DNA of 49,301 nt, taken from an uncultured Oscillospiraceae bacterium (GTDB lineage: Bacteria > Bacillota > Clostridia > Oscillospirales > Oscillospiraceae). Location of the stretch: NCBI GenBank assembly GCA_934589065.1, contig CAKTNN010000014.1:1-49301 (forward strand). Reading direction: 5' to 3'. Positions within the stretch are counted from its first letter, which is position 1. The number at the start of each line of letters is the position of its first letter. The notes under the pieces were generated by a model. It was not told the DNA's origin, made no database searches, and saw nothing but the letters and a program-made list of their open reading frames with translations. Position numbers and translations under genes: made by a program. This document shows, piece by piece, positions 15,993 through 24,525 of the stretch.

Positions 15993-16775
15993 TTACACAA
16001 AACGGTCTTCGCTTTGGCACTCAAATCGGTCGGTTCCGTCATCGTACCACAGGTGGGTCATGTAGAGCCCGCCGGCGGGAACTGTCGGGCCGGCAGCGGT
16101 GCGGTTGCCGGAATCCAGGATTGCCCCGATTTCCTCCGGACGAATTTTTCCCTCCGCCGCATACACCACCGTGCCTGCCATGGCCCGGGCCATATTGTAC
16201 AGGAACCCGTTGGCGCACACCTTCAAAAGCACCAGGTTTCCCCGGCGCTCCACCTTGTAATAGTACACCGTCCGCACCGTGGACTTGACATCCGTGCCCA
16301 CACTGCGCACCGCGGCAAAATCGTGGGTTCCTACAAACTGGTCAGCCGCCGCCTGCATGACTTTTTCATCCAGGTGCCGGGGATAAAACCAAGCCCTGTC
16401 CACATAGAAGGGATCCTTCAGCCGGGAATTGTAAATCTGATAGGTATACTCCTTGCGGACGCAGGAGCCGATGGCATTGAAGCCCTCCCCCACCTCAAAG
16501 GCCCTGGTCACCACGATATCGCAGGGCAAGTGGGTATTGAGGGCATAAGGCAGCCGCTCCACGGGAATGGTAGAGTCGGTGCGGAAATTGGCGACGTAGC
16601 ACAGGGCGTGAACGCCGGCATCGGTTCTTCCGCAGCCGGTAACATGGACGCTGTGGCCCACAATCTGGGCGGCAGCTTTTTCCACCGTCTCCGCCACGGT
16701 GGGCAGATTCTTCTGCACCTGCCAGCCGTGATACCGGGTGCCCAGATAGGTTAAAAACAGAGCAATATTGCGCAT
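15993..16775 (-). CDS. truA: tRNA pseudouridine(38-40) synthase TruA
   Basis: A 260-residue enzyme that isomerises uridines 38-40 in the tRNA anticodon arm. The catalytic Asp is in GCGRTDAGVHA (about residue 52). The opening LTYLGTRYHGWQVQ and the later NGFLYNMARAMAGTVV are family hallmarks. ATG 16775 lies 7 nt after the ecfT stop. It is the last gene of the ecfA1-ecfA2-ecfT-truA run, an order common in Firmicutes. Confidence 0.96.
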   Translation of the reverse strand: MRNIALFLTYLGTRYHGWQVQKNLPTVAETVEKAAAQIVGHSVHVTGCGRTDAGVHALCYVANFRTDSTIPVERLPYALNTHLPCDIVVTRAFEVGEGFNAIGSCVRKEYTYQIYNSRLKDPFYVDRAWFYPRHLDEKVMQAAADQFVGTHDFAAVRSVGTDVKSTVRTVYYYKVERRGNLVLLKVCANGFLYNMARAMAGTVVYAAEGKIRPEEIGAILDSGNRTAAGPTVPAGGLYMTHLWYDDGTDRFECQSEDRFV

Positions 16776-16782
16776 TCTGCCC

Positions 16783-17589
16783 TCACAGTCCCAGGCCCGC
16801 CAGGATCAGCACCACAACGACCAGCATAGCGCCCATTCCAAATGCCAGGAAATCATTGCGCTGATAGCGCAGCAGCTTCATCTTCGTCCGGCCCTCGCCC
16901 CCCTGATAGCACCGGCACTCCATCGCCGTTGCCAGCTCGTCTGCCCGGCGGAAGGCGCTGATAAACAGCGGGACTAATACGGGAATCAGCGCCTTTGCCC
17001 GGTCGATAATGCTGCCGGACTCAAAATCCGCGCCTCTGGCCTTTTGGGCATTCATAATTTTATCGGTCTCCTCAATCAGGGTGGGGATAAACCGCAGGGC
17101 AATACACATCATCATGGAAAGCTCGTGCACCGGCACATGGAGCTTTTTCAGCGGCCCCATCAGGCTTTCCAGGCCATCGGTAAGGGAAATGGGGCTGGTG
17201 GTATAGGTAAGCAGGAAGCTCCCGGAAATCAGCATCAGAATTCTGCCGGTCATGAAAATTGCCCGCTTTAAGCCGTCGCTGGTGATGCTCAGGCGCCAGA
17301 AATGCACCAAAACCCGACCGGTATCGGTATAAAACAGGTTCAGCACGCCGGTGAATACCAGAATCACGATCAGGGGCTTCATGCCCTTGACAATGGACTT
17401 GGGGGGGATTTTGGAAACGGAGACGGTTCCCACCAGGAAAAGCAGCACCACCCCGTAGGAAATCCAGCTTTTGGCACAGAACAGGGCCACAATGTAAACC
17501 ACCAGGGTAATCAGCTTGGTTCTGGGGTCCAGCCGGTGGACAACGGAAGTGCCGGGGAAATACTGGCCCAGGGTAATGTCTTTAAGCAT
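16783..17589 (-). CDS. ecfT: ECF transporter T component (EcfT)
   Basis: A 268-residue membrane scaffold that couples the two ATPases to exchangeable substrate-binding S components for vitamin or metal uptake. The N-terminal LDPRTKLI motif and the coupling motifs (AQKARGADFESG; ISAFRRADELATAMECRCY) are visible, with several membrane helices around them. The start overlaps the end of ecfA2 by 8 nt. No S component is encoded nearby, as expected for a shared (group II) ECF module. Confidence 0.95.
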   Translation of the reverse strand: MLKDITLGQYFPGTSVVHRLDPRTKLITLVVYIVALFCAKSWISYGVVLLFLVGTVSVSKIPPKSIVKGMKPLIVILVFTGVLNLFYTDTGRVLVHFWRLSITSDGLKRAIFMTGRILMLISGSFLLTYTTSPISLTDGLESLMGPLKKLHVPVHELSMMMCIALRFIPTLIEETDKIMNAQKARGADFESGSIIDRAKALIPVLVPLFISAFRRADELATAMECRCYQGGEGRTKMKLLRYQRNDFLAFGMGAMLVVVVLILAGLGL

Positions 17590-18445
17590 GGGCGTTTCCC
17601 TCCTTCCGTTTCGTCAGTTCCGCCACGGCCCCATCCAGGGTATACACATTGGGCACGTCCAGTCCCAGCTGACGCAAACGCAAAAACACCTGGGTCACCT
17701 GGGGGATATTCAGGCCCATGGAGAGAAGTTCCTCCGCCCGGTCAAAAACCTGCTGAGGCGTTCCGTCCATGGCAAGGCAGGAGCCGTTCATCACCAGAAG
17801 CCGATCCGTCAGCCGGGCCACATCCTCCATGGAGTGGCTGACCATCAGAACGGTGGCGTTCTTCGCCTTTCGGTAGCTTTCAATATTGCCTAAAATTTCC
17901 TCCCGGCCCACAGGGTCCAGTCCTGCGGTGGGCTCATCCAGAATAAGCACCTCCGGCTCCATGGCAATCACACCGGCAATCGCCACCCGGCGCTTCTGTC
18001 CGCCGGACAGGTCAAAGGGAGAAACCTCCAGCTGCTCCTGGGTAATGCCCACAAAGCCCGCCGCCTCCCGCACCCGGCGATCGATTTCCTCCTTGCTCAG
18101 GCCCATATTGGTGGGGCCAAAGGCAATATCCTTATAGACCGTCTCTTCAAACAGCTGATACTCCGGGTACTGGAACACAAGCCCTACCCGGAAGCGGGCG
18201 GCTCTTGTGAGCTTTTTATCCGACCAGATATCCTGCCCATCCAGCAAGACCTTCCCGGAGGTGGGCTTTAAAAGTCCGTTGAGCTGCTGCATCAGGGTGG
18301 ATTTTCCGGAGCCGGTATGCCCGATAATGCCCACGAACTCTCCCCGATTCAGGGAAAAATTCACCCGATCCAGAGCCTTATGCTCAAAGGGCGTGCCAAT
18401 GGAATATACATAAGTCAGGTCTTCCACCTGTAAAATTGGATTCAA
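17582..18445 (-). CDS. ecfA2: ECF transporter ATPase EcfA2
   Basis: A 287-residue ATP-binding subunit with Walker A GHTGSGKST, Q-loop VFQYPEYQLF, signature LSGGQKRRVAIAG and Walker B LILDEPTAGLD. It starts at TTG 18445, with AGGAGG 8 nt upstream; no suitable ATG is nearby. It forms a heterodimer with EcfA1, encoded immediately before it. The C-terminal extension is typical of EcfA proteins. Confidence 0.95.
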   Translation of the reverse strand: MNPILQVEDLTYVYSIGTPFEHKALDRVNFSLNRGEFVGIIGHTGSGKSTLMQQLNGLLKPTSGKVLLDGQDIWSDKKLTRAARFRVGLVFQYPEYQLFEETVYKDIAFGPTNMGLSKEEIDRRVREAAGFVGITQEQLEVSPFDLSGGQKRRVAIAGVIAMEPEVLILDEPTAGLDPVGREEILGNIESYRKAKNATVLMVSHSMEDVARLTDRLLVMNGSCLAMDGTPQQVFDRAEELLSMGLNIPQVTQVFLRLRQLGLDVPNVYTLDGAVAELTKRKEGNAHA

Positions 18446-18463
18446 TTCTCGTTCCTCCTGCGG

Positions 18464-19312
18464 TCAGGCCTTCAGCCAATTGTAAAGTGCCTGCGCGCAA
18501 TCCTGCGGATTCAGTTCCTCCAGGGGCAGGTTATACCCCTTCTTATTGAGCTGCCAGCACAGCTCCACGGTTTCCGGTGCAGCCAGGCCGATGCTGTGGA
18601 GCTTATCCACCTGGGAAAATACCGCCTTGGGCGTTCCGTCGGAGAATACCTTTCCCTTGTGCAGCACGATCACCCGCTGGGCCATAGCGGCCTCGTCCAT
18701 GTGGTGGGTGATCAGCACCACGGTAATGCCCTTCTCCCGGTTCAGGCGAAGGACGGTATCCATCACGTCCGCCCGGCCTCTGGGGTCCAGCATGGCGGTG
18801 GGCTCGTCCAGCACAATGCACTTTGGCTCCAGGGCAATGACTCCGGCAATGGCAATGCGCTGCTTCTGTCCGCCGGAAAGAAGATGGGGCGCGTGCTCCC
18901 GGTATTCGTACATTCCCACCTGCTTCAGGGCTTTATCCACCCTTCTGCGGATTTCCGGACTGGCAACGCCCAGATTTTCCGGGCCGAAGGCCACATCTTC
19001 TTCCACCACGTTGGCAACGATCTGGTTGTCCGGGTTCTGGAACACCATGCCCACACGCCGGCGAACCTCCATGATTCGTTCCAGGTTGGCGGTATCGATG
19101 CCGCCCACATACACCTTGCCTCCTGTGGGCAGGAGAATGGAATTAAAATGCTTTGCCAGGGTGGATTTTCCGCAGCCGTTGGTTCCCAGGATCGCCACAA
19201 AGCTCCCCTGCTGAATGGTAAGATTCAGGTCTTCAAAAACGGGCACTTCCTTCTGCCCCTCCGTACCGGGGTAGGCAAAGGCCAGGTGCTCTACAGAGAT
19301 AATATCTTCCAA
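18464..19312 (-). CDS. ecfA1: ECF transporter ATPase EcfA1
   Basis: A 282-residue ATP-binding subunit with Walker A GTNGCGKST, Q-loop VFQNPDNQIV, signature LSGGQKQRIAIAG and Walker B IVLDEPTAMLD. The start is TTG 19312, with AGAGGA 8 nt before it, a second TTG start in this operon. It lies 25 nt after the methyltransferase gene and 18 nt before ecfA2, so all are likely on one transcript. Confidence 0.95.
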   Translation of the reverse strand: MEDIISVEHLAFAYPGTEGQKEVPVFEDLNLTIQQGSFVAILGTNGCGKSTLAKHFNSILLPTGGKVYVGGIDTANLERIMEVRRRVGMVFQNPDNQIVANVVEEDVAFGPENLGVASPEIRRRVDKALKQVGMYEYREHAPHLLSGGQKQRIAIAGVIALEPKCIVLDEPTAMLDPRGRADVMDTVLRLNREKGITVVLITHHMDEAAMAQRVIVLHKGKVFSDGTPKAVFSQVDKLHSIGLAAPETVELCWQLNKKGYNLPLEELNPQDCAQALYNWLKA

Positions 19313-19337
19313 TCTATTGTCCTCTTTTCTCCGGCCC

Positions 19338-20204
19338 TCAGGGCTCCCATCTGCCGGTAGCGCCGCAGGGCAGCACCAGTCCGGATTGCTTCACCGGCAG
19401 ACCCAGCTCCCCGGCAGCGGTTTTGCCGCCGTGGGTGCTTCCGAATACCACATCGGAAGCGTAGCTCACCGCCGAGGGGGCAAGCCCCGTGGTGTAGGAA
19501 TTGATAATCACAAACAAGGGGTTATCCGTCAGCAGCTTGGCAGTCTCCTGGAGGAAGGGGAAAAAGCTGGTTTCCATCTTCCAGATTTCCCCGCTGGGGC
19601 CCCGCCCATAGCTGGGGGGATCCATGATAATGCCATCGTAGCGTCTGCCCCGGCGGATTTCCCGCTGAATGAATTTGCCGCAGTCATCCACGATCCAGTG
19701 GATGGGCCGGTCGGCAAGGCCGGATGCCTGGGCATTTTCCTTGGCCCAGGCCACCATGCCCTTGGAGGCATCCACATGAAATACCTCTGCCCCACCGGCT
19801 GCCGCCGCCAGAGTGGCGCCGCCGGAATAGGCAAAGAGATTCAGAACCCGCACGGGCCGGTGGGCAGAGGCCACCTTTTCCCGGATAAAGTCCCAATTGG
19901 CGGCCTGTTCCGGGAATACACCGGTGTGCTTGAAATTCATGGGCTTGACATTGAAGGTCAGATAATCCCGGTAGGAAATCTGCCAGCGCTCCGGCAGATG
20001 GTGATCCGACCAGTGCCCGCCGCCGGTGCTGGAACGGATATAGCGGGCATCATATTTTTTCCACTGGGGAGCTGCATGGGGGGTGCTCCAAATTACCTGG
20101 GGATCGGGGCGAACCAGAATATACTTTCCCCACCGCTCCAGGCGCTCGCCGTCAGAGGCATCCAGCACCTCGTAATCTTTCCATTGATCCGAAATCCACA
20201 GCAT
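19338..20204 (-). CDS. Class I SAM-dependent methyltransferase (RlmI/RlmK-like)
   Basis: A 288-residue Rossmann methyltransferase. SAM-binding motif I is LNLFAYSGGATLAAA, the acidic loop VDASKGMVAWAKENA follows, and the catalytic motif is MDPPSYGRGPSGE, as in 23S rRNA m5C/m2G enzymes of the RlmI/RlmKL group. It lacks the N-terminal PUA domain of RlmI, so the RNA substrate is uncertain. ATG 20204 has AAGGAGA upstream, 19 nt after the PBP1A stop. Confidence 0.85.
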   Translation of the reverse strand: MLWISDQWKDYEVLDASDGERLERWGKYILVRPDPQVIWSTPHAAPQWKKYDARYIRSSTGGGHWSDHHLPERWQISYRDYLTFNVKPMNFKHTGVFPEQAANWDFIREKVASAHRPVRVLNLFAYSGGATLAAAAGGAEVFHVDASKGMVAWAKENAQASGLADRPIHWIVDDCGKFIQREIRRGRRYDGIIMDPPSYGRGPSGEIWKMETSFFPFLQETAKLLTDNPLFVIINSYTTGLAPSAVSYASDVVFGSTHGGKTAAGELGLPVKQSGLVLPCGATGRWEP

Positions 20205-20223
20205 GGGCTTTCTCCTTTTCTAT

Positions 20224-22962
20224 TTATCCTTCCCAACCGTTGTCGGTTTCCCCGCCGTTTTCAAAGGGGAACTGCTCGTCAGGGTTCGTTGTTTCGTCCT
20301 GCCCTTCCTCGATCCAGGCATCGTGGGTGTGCAGCTGGCACACGAGGTACGGAGCATCGTTATCCGGATAGTCATTCCGGAAGCCGTGCCAGGCAATGGG
20401 ATTGCCGGAGGCATCCACCGCATAGACGTAGCTGTCGGAATAGTATTCCTCCTTCAGGCCGTTGCCGATGGCGGCCCGGATCTCCGCCACCTCATCCGGG
20501 GTCAGCTTGACAAGAGAACGGGTTTCCACATCCGCATCGGAGAACAGACGGCAGTACTCCGTGGCAATACCGCCGCCGGCTACACAGTAGGTGACCTCCG
20601 TATGCTTATCGCAGTACTCCGTAGGTGCATCCTCGGGGTAGCAGCTGACGGACACCGCCCGGCTGCCCCGGGCATCGGCAGCGCAGGCAGCCGTTGCCAG
20701 CTTGCCGGAATCCAGGCACACGGAAACGGTCTGGAATTGGGCTCCGCTATACAGGGGCACAGCGGCCTTGCCCTCGTGGACGGGCTGCATGACCATCTTC
20801 CACAGTCGTGCGGCGGGGTTTCCGTAGTTGCCGGTGAGGTTAATCTGCTCCGGCTGGTTATAGCCGCACCATACTGCGGCGGTGTAGTAGCCCGTGTAGC
20901 CGCAGAACCAGCGGTCACGGTTGCTGGAGGTGGTGCCCGTCTTACCGGCAATGGTCTGGCCCGGGAAGATGGCAGCGCCGCCGGTGCCGGCGTTGGCTGC
21001 GTAGTACAGGCAGTAGTTGATATATTCCACCGTCTTCTGGCTGAGGATCTGGCGGCTGTCCTGGGTGTTGTCCAGCACCAGCTCTCCGTCAGAATTATAG
21101 ACCTTCGTGTAGGTTCTGGGCTCCCGGTATACGCCATTGTTGGCAAAGGTGGCATAGGCGGCGGACATTTCCCGCACCGTTGCGCCCTGGGTCAGTGCGC
21201 CCAGAGCCAGGGGGGCAATTGCCACATCGGACAGGGTCTGCCCGTTGGCGCCGGGCAGGCTGTCTACCAGAGACTCCTGACCGAAATTATACTTGGCAAA
21301 GCTGTAGCCGTAGCTGGGGGTGATGGCCTGGAGGGTATTGGCGGAGATAGCATTCACCGAGGAGACAATGCCGCTGTAAATGGTACGGGAATAGTTGTAT
21401 TCCCGGCTGTCGTTTCTGGGGAAGGGCGTGCCGTCAATATACTGCACCGGCATATCCTTCATCACCGTGGCAGGGCTGAAACCGCCCTTTTCAAAGGCGG
21501 GGGCATAGACGGAGATGGGCTTCTGGGAAGAGCCCGTCTGCAGCTTTGCCTGGGTGGCCTTGTTGTAGGCGAAGAAATCCGTCTTCTCCCCCACGCCGCC
21601 GGACAGAGCCACCACATCGCCGGTGGTGTTGTCAATGACCACAATGCCGGACTGCAGCTGCTGGGTGCTGCGGGTGGTGGGGATCTTTTCCAAATCCGTA
21701 TAGATGGCATCCACCTGGTTCTGCACATCCATATCCAGGGTAGTATAGATATGATAGCCGCCCTTCTGGATACGCTCCAGGTAATAGTTCCGGGTCTTTT
21801 CCCCGGCTTCTTCCCAGTTTACGCCGTCCTTCTCGGCAAAGTCCGCCGCCACATCCAGGATGGCGGAGTCCACAAACCAGGAGTACACCGTCTGGGAGGC
21901 ATCCTGGTTTACCGTTGTCCGGCTGCCGCACTGGGGGCAGAAATAGTGGCTGCCCTCCTGATGGAAGGAAGAAACCGTACCGGAATAGCCGCAATTGTCG
22001 CAGGTTGCCCAGCGGTCCTCCGGGGCAATGCCCTCCTTAAAGACCATCTCCTGGGCCACCGCCGCATCGTATTCCTCCTGGGTCAGATAGCCCTGGTTCA
22101 GCATTTCTGAAAGGACGTTCAGCTGGCGGTAGCGGTTCCGGCCTGCACCGTCCCGAACCTGGCCCTTGTATTTAAAGGTACTCTGGGAATAGGGGTTAAA
22201 CAGAGAGGGGTTATTGGTGATGCTGATCAAGCTGGCGCACTCCGCCGTTGTCAGGCTCTGGAGCTCTTTTCCAAAGTAAGCCGCCGCCGCACTCTTGACG
22301 CCGTAGCAGCCCTTGCCCAGATAAATCCGGTTCAGGTACTCGTACATAATGACGTCTTTATCGTATTCCTTTTCAAACATCTGGGCACGGAAAATTTCCA
22401 TAACCTTCCGCTGCACGGTAATACTGTTTTCCTGGCTGACGTTTTTAATCAGCTGCTGGGTAATGGTGGAGCCGCCGAACTGGCTGTCCCCGCCGAAGAA
22501 CATATTCATGCAGGCCTTCACCGTGGTGATCCAGTCCACGCCCTGATGTTCATAGAAGCGCTTATCCTCAATTGCCACCGTAGCATTGATGAGATTCTGG
22601 GGGATTTCATCTAGGGTCGCGATCTGCCGGTCGGTGGTGGTGTAAATCTGCTGCAGCTGCTGAATATTTCCGTCGCTGTCCACATAATAAAGAAAAGAGG
22701 TCTTTTCCAGATCATAGTCATCGATGGACCAGTTGGAGGCGTCATTCAGGATATCGTTTTGGAGGTAGTCTCCCAGGGTTCCCACAAAGACTACGCCGCA
22801 TATTAAAAGAATGAGCACCACCGTCAGGCAGCCGCCAATGGCGATTTTCAGGGCAGACAGGGCAACCGACCCCAGGGTATACAGGGTTTTCAGCGTCCAA
22901 TGGGGATTCCATTCCTGCCGTTCCTTCTTGGTTCTCCTTTTCTTTTTTTCTTCATTTGCCAT
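20224..22962 (-). CDS. Class A penicillin-binding protein with an extracytoplasmic zinc-ribbon insertion
   Basis: A bifunctional peptidoglycan glycosyltransferase/transpeptidase of 912 residues. A Lys/Arg-rich cytosolic start is followed by one membrane helix. The glycosyltransferase domain carries EDKRFYEHQGVDW and GGSTITQQLIKN. The transpeptidase carries SSQK (active Ser), a VSSVN SxN-type motif and GKTGTTSSNRDRWF. Between the two lies CDNC (321-324) and CPQC (342-345), a four-Cys ribbon on the outer face, not a usual PBP1A feature. The C-terminal tail has several more Cys. ATG 22962 is chosen for its GGAGG; in-frame upstream starts lack one. An extended -10 (TGATATAAT) lies at 23082-23090. 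Confidence 0.93.
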   Translation of the reverse strand: MANEEKKKRRTKKERQEWNPHWTLKTLYTLGSVALSALKIAIGGCLTVVLILLICGVVFVGTLGDYLQNDILNDASNWSIDDYDLEKTSFLYYVDSDGNIQQLQQIYTTTDRQIATLDEIPQNLINATVAIEDKRFYEHQGVDWITTVKACMNMFFGGDSQFGGSTITQQLIKNVSQENSITVQRKVMEIFRAQMFEKEYDKDVIMYEYLNRIYLGKGCYGVKSAAAAYFGKELQSLTTAECASLISITNNPSLFNPYSQSTFKYKGQVRDGAGRNRYRQLNVLSEMLNQGYLTQEEYDAAVAQEMVFKEGIAPEDRWATCDNCGYSGTVSSFHQEGSHYFCPQCGSRTTVNQDASQTVYSWFVDSAILDVAADFAEKDGVNWEEAGEKTRNYYLERIQKGGYHIYTTLDMDVQNQVDAIYTDLEKIPTTRSTQQLQSGIVVIDNTTGDVVALSGGVGEKTDFFAYNKATQAKLQTGSSQKPISVYAPAFEKGGFSPATVMKDMPVQYIDGTPFPRNDSREYNYSRTIYSGIVSSVNAISANTLQAITPSYGYSFAKYNFGQESLVDSLPGANGQTLSDVAIAPLALGALTQGATVREMSAAYATFANNGVYREPRTYTKVYNSDGELVLDNTQDSRQILSQKTVEYINYCLYYAANAGTGGAAIFPGQTIAGKTGTTSSNRDRWFCGYTGYYTAAVWCGYNQPEQINLTGNYGNPAARLWKMVMQPVHEGKAAVPLYSGAQFQTVSVCLDSGKLATAACAADARGSRAVSVSCYPEDAPTEYCDKHTEVTYCVAGGGIATEYCRLFSDADVETRSLVKLTPDEVAEIRAAIGNGLKEEYYSDSYVYAVDASGNPIAWHGFRNDYPDNDAPYLVCQLHTHDAWIEEGQDETTNPDEQFPFENGGETDNGWEG

Positions 22963-23081
22963 AGGTTTTATCCTCCAATAGTAAGGCCAACGCCTGGTTC
23001 GTGTCATTTTTGTGGCTTTGCAGGAAGGCAAAGGCCTTGCAGCTGCAAAAAGGTCATGGCTCTTCACCATATCATCGGTAG

Positions 23082-23090
23082 ATTATATCA
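23082..23090 (-). promoter_or_regulatory. Extended -10 element upstream of PBP1A
   Basis: Minus strand reads TGATATAAT, an extended -10 without a good -35 box. It is about 120 nt before the PBP1A start, and probably serves PBP1A, the methyltransferase and the ecf genes. Confidence 0.5.
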
Positions 23091-23182
23091 TACCCACAAA
23101 GAAAACGAAACCCCCAAAATCATGAATATTCCTTAAATTTCCGGGCAGACTACCCCAGAAATCAAGGCGACAAATTTCCCTC

Positions 23183-23211
23183 TTGATTTTATCGCCAGAT
23201 GGCTGTACAAT
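23183..23211 (+). promoter_or_regulatory. Promoter of the DUF1292 gene
   Basis: TTGATT (23183-23188), 17-bp spacer, TACAAT (23206-23211), about 30 bp before the start codon. Confidence 0.65.
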
Positions 23212-23247
23212 ATAGACAATGAAACCTGCCCCGGAAAGGAGCTTTCT

Positions 23248-23517
23248 ATGGAAGATCAATACGGCTCCGACTTCATCACCATCACCGATGAAGACGGCAA
23301 GGAATACGAGCTGGAAGTACTCACCACGGTGGAGTACAACGGCGAAAGCTATATGGCGGTGATCCCCGCCGAAGGCGACGAAGATAATCTGGAAGTGAGC
23401 ATTCTCAAATCCATCGAAGAGGACGGCGAGCCCATCCTGTGCGGCATTGAGGATGAAAACGAGCTGAAGGCCGTTTACGATCTCATTATGGATTCCCTCT
23501 ACGAAGAAGAGGAGTAA
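23248..23517 (+). CDS. DUF1292 domain protein
   Basis: A small, very acidic protein of 89 residues. The order DFITITDEDGKEYELEVL, Y(M)AVIP, E(D)GEPIL and the acidic tail (LYEEEE) match the DUF1292 family, common in Clostridia, whose function is not known. AAAGGAG lies 8 nt before ATG 23248. It has its own promoter and is followed by a short A/T-rich hairpin, so it is monocistronic. It is divergent from PBP1A. Confidence 0.88.
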   Translation: MEDQYGSDFITITDEDGKEYELEVLTTVEYNGESYMAVIPAEGDEDNLEVSILKSIEEDGEPILCGIEDENELKAVYDLIMDSLYEEEE

Positions 23518-23534
23518 CCGTTTTCCATCATCAG

Positions 23535-23553
23535 AAAAGGATTTATCCTTTTT
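23535..23553 (+). terminator. Terminator after the DUF1292 gene
   Basis: A 7-bp stem AAAAGGA/TCCTTTT with a 4-nt loop, ending in a T-run. The stem is A/T-rich and therefore weak. Confidence 0.55.
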
Positions 23554-23589
23554 CCTGCTTGGTGCGTGTTGTATCCTTTTGGACCCACA

Positions 23590-23775
23590 TTTTTTTATTG
23601 GGAAGTTAGACTTCCCGGCGGGATTGCAGACCTCCCGCCCACGCGCAGACGTTGGGTGGATGTTGGGAGCAGCGAACGTCGGGAGCGGCAACCCACCTGC
23701 CATTTCGTGCAGGTCATAATTGGATGCGGTACGGCTAAAGCGGGTGCCCGGAGAACCTCGGTTCTCCGGGTTTTT
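23590..23775 (+). ncRNA. Candidate structured non-coding RNA, family unidentified
   Basis: A GC-rich stretch with no credible reading frame and serial hairpins: GGGAAGT/ACTTCCC (23600-23616), GGCGGG/CCCGCC (just after), GACGTT/AACGTC (about 23648-23680), ACCTGC/GCAGGT (about 23694-23714). It ends in a perfect 10-bp terminator (23747-23756 with 23761-23770) plus five T residues. It stands apart from DUF1292 upstream and the rplJ promoter downstream. It does not match what I recall of tmRNA, RNase P, SRP RNA, T-box or common riboswitches. It could be a 6S-like or novel RNA, or the 3' remnant of a lost gene. No convincing promoter was found. Confidence 0.4.
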
Positions 23776-23798
23776 ATTGAAAAAATTTCAAAAAGTCC

Positions 23799-23827
23799 TT
23801 GACAGGCAGCAGAACCTATGCTATAAT
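23799..23827 (+). promoter_or_regulatory. Consensus promoter of rplJ-rplL
   Basis: TTGACA (23799-23804), 17-bp spacer, TATAAT (23822-23827): a perfect sigma-A promoter, fitting a highly expressed ribosomal operon. Confidence 0.95.
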
Positions 23828-23833
23828 GCACGA

Positions 23834-23945
23834 GTTGCCAAAGACAGCAGGTGCAAACGTAAATCCTGCCGAGGTGCGCTGAATGAAAAGTTTGCGTGTC
23901 TTTCTGTCTTCTGGCAGGAAGACATTTTTATTTTTTTCGGAGGTG
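23834..23945 (+). promoter_or_regulatory. L10 (rplJ) leader with transcription attenuator
   Basis: The leader matches the L10-L7/L12 autoregulatory leader type (AAGACAGCAGGTGC and CCTGCCGAGG). It has a terminator at 23898-23923 (9-bp stem) followed by a long T-run to 23937. The early segment GCCAAAGACAG (23837-23847) can instead pair with CTGTCTTCTGGC (23904-23915), breaking the terminator. In the known mechanism, excess L10-L12 complex binds the leader and favours termination. The alternative pairings are visible in the sequence. Confidence 0.85.
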
Positions 23946-23951
23946 AAAATT

Positions 23952-24473
23952 ATGCCTAACGCAAAGGTTCTTGAGAGCAAGAAGGCCGTTGTTGAGTCCC
24001 TGTCCGCCAAGATGAAGGAAGCTTCTTCCGTCGTTTTCGTCGACTACAAGGGCATCACCGTCGCTCAGGATACCGAGCTGCGTAAGCAGTTCCGTGAAGC
24101 TGGTGTTGAGTACTCCGTTGTTAAGAATACCCTGACCAATTTCGCTGCCAAAGATGCTGGCTACGATTTTGCAGAGATTCTGAACGGCACCACCGCCATG
24201 GCTTCCACCACCGGCGACCCCATCGCCCCTGCTCGTATCGTGTGCGAGTTTGCCAAGAAGAACAAGAGCACCCTGTCCATTAAAGGCGGCGTGGTTGAGG
24301 GCTCCGTCCTGACTGCCGACCAGCTCAATGGCTTCGGTGAGCTGCCCAGCAAGAATGCTCTGGTTGCATCCGTCCTGGGTACCTTCCTGGCTCCTATCTC
24401 CAGCCTGGCTTTTGTTCTGGATCAGATCCGCGAGCAGAAGGAAGGCGGCGCTGCTGCTCCCGCAGAAGCTTAA
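23952..24473 (+). CDS. rplJ: 50S ribosomal protein L10
   Basis: A 173-residue stalk-base protein that binds 23S rRNA and anchors L7/L12 dimers. The N-terminal ESKKAVVESLSAKMKEA, VVFVDYKGITVAQ and YSVVKNTLTNFAA are standard. ATG 23952 is preceded by GGAGGTG at good spacing; an in-frame upstream ATG lies inside the attenuator and is rejected. L10 also represses its own operon through the leader. Here rplJ is not preceded by rplK-rplA, which is unusual. Confidence 0.98.
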   Translation: MPNAKVLESKKAVVESLSAKMKEASSVVFVDYKGITVAQDTELRKQFREAGVEYSVVKNTLTNFAAKDAGYDFAEILNGTTAMASTTGDPIAPARIVCEFAKKNKSTLSIKGGVVEGSVLTADQLNGFGELPSKNALVASVLGTFLAPISSLAFVLDQIREQKEGGAAAPAEA

Positions 24474-24525
24474 GTTCGTAAGTTAACCAACACAATCAAA
24501 TCTACATTTTAGGAGGATTATTACA

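Noticed and set aside
20203..22110. A 635-codon plus-strand frame opposite PBP1A
   Set aside because: It is Gly/Val/Ile/His-rich with no recognisable motif, and the opposite strand encodes a clear PBP1A.
23590..23775. T-box or riboswitch controlling rplJ
   Set aside because: A terminator closes it before a separate perfect promoter, and no T-box AGGGTGGNACCGCG core is present.
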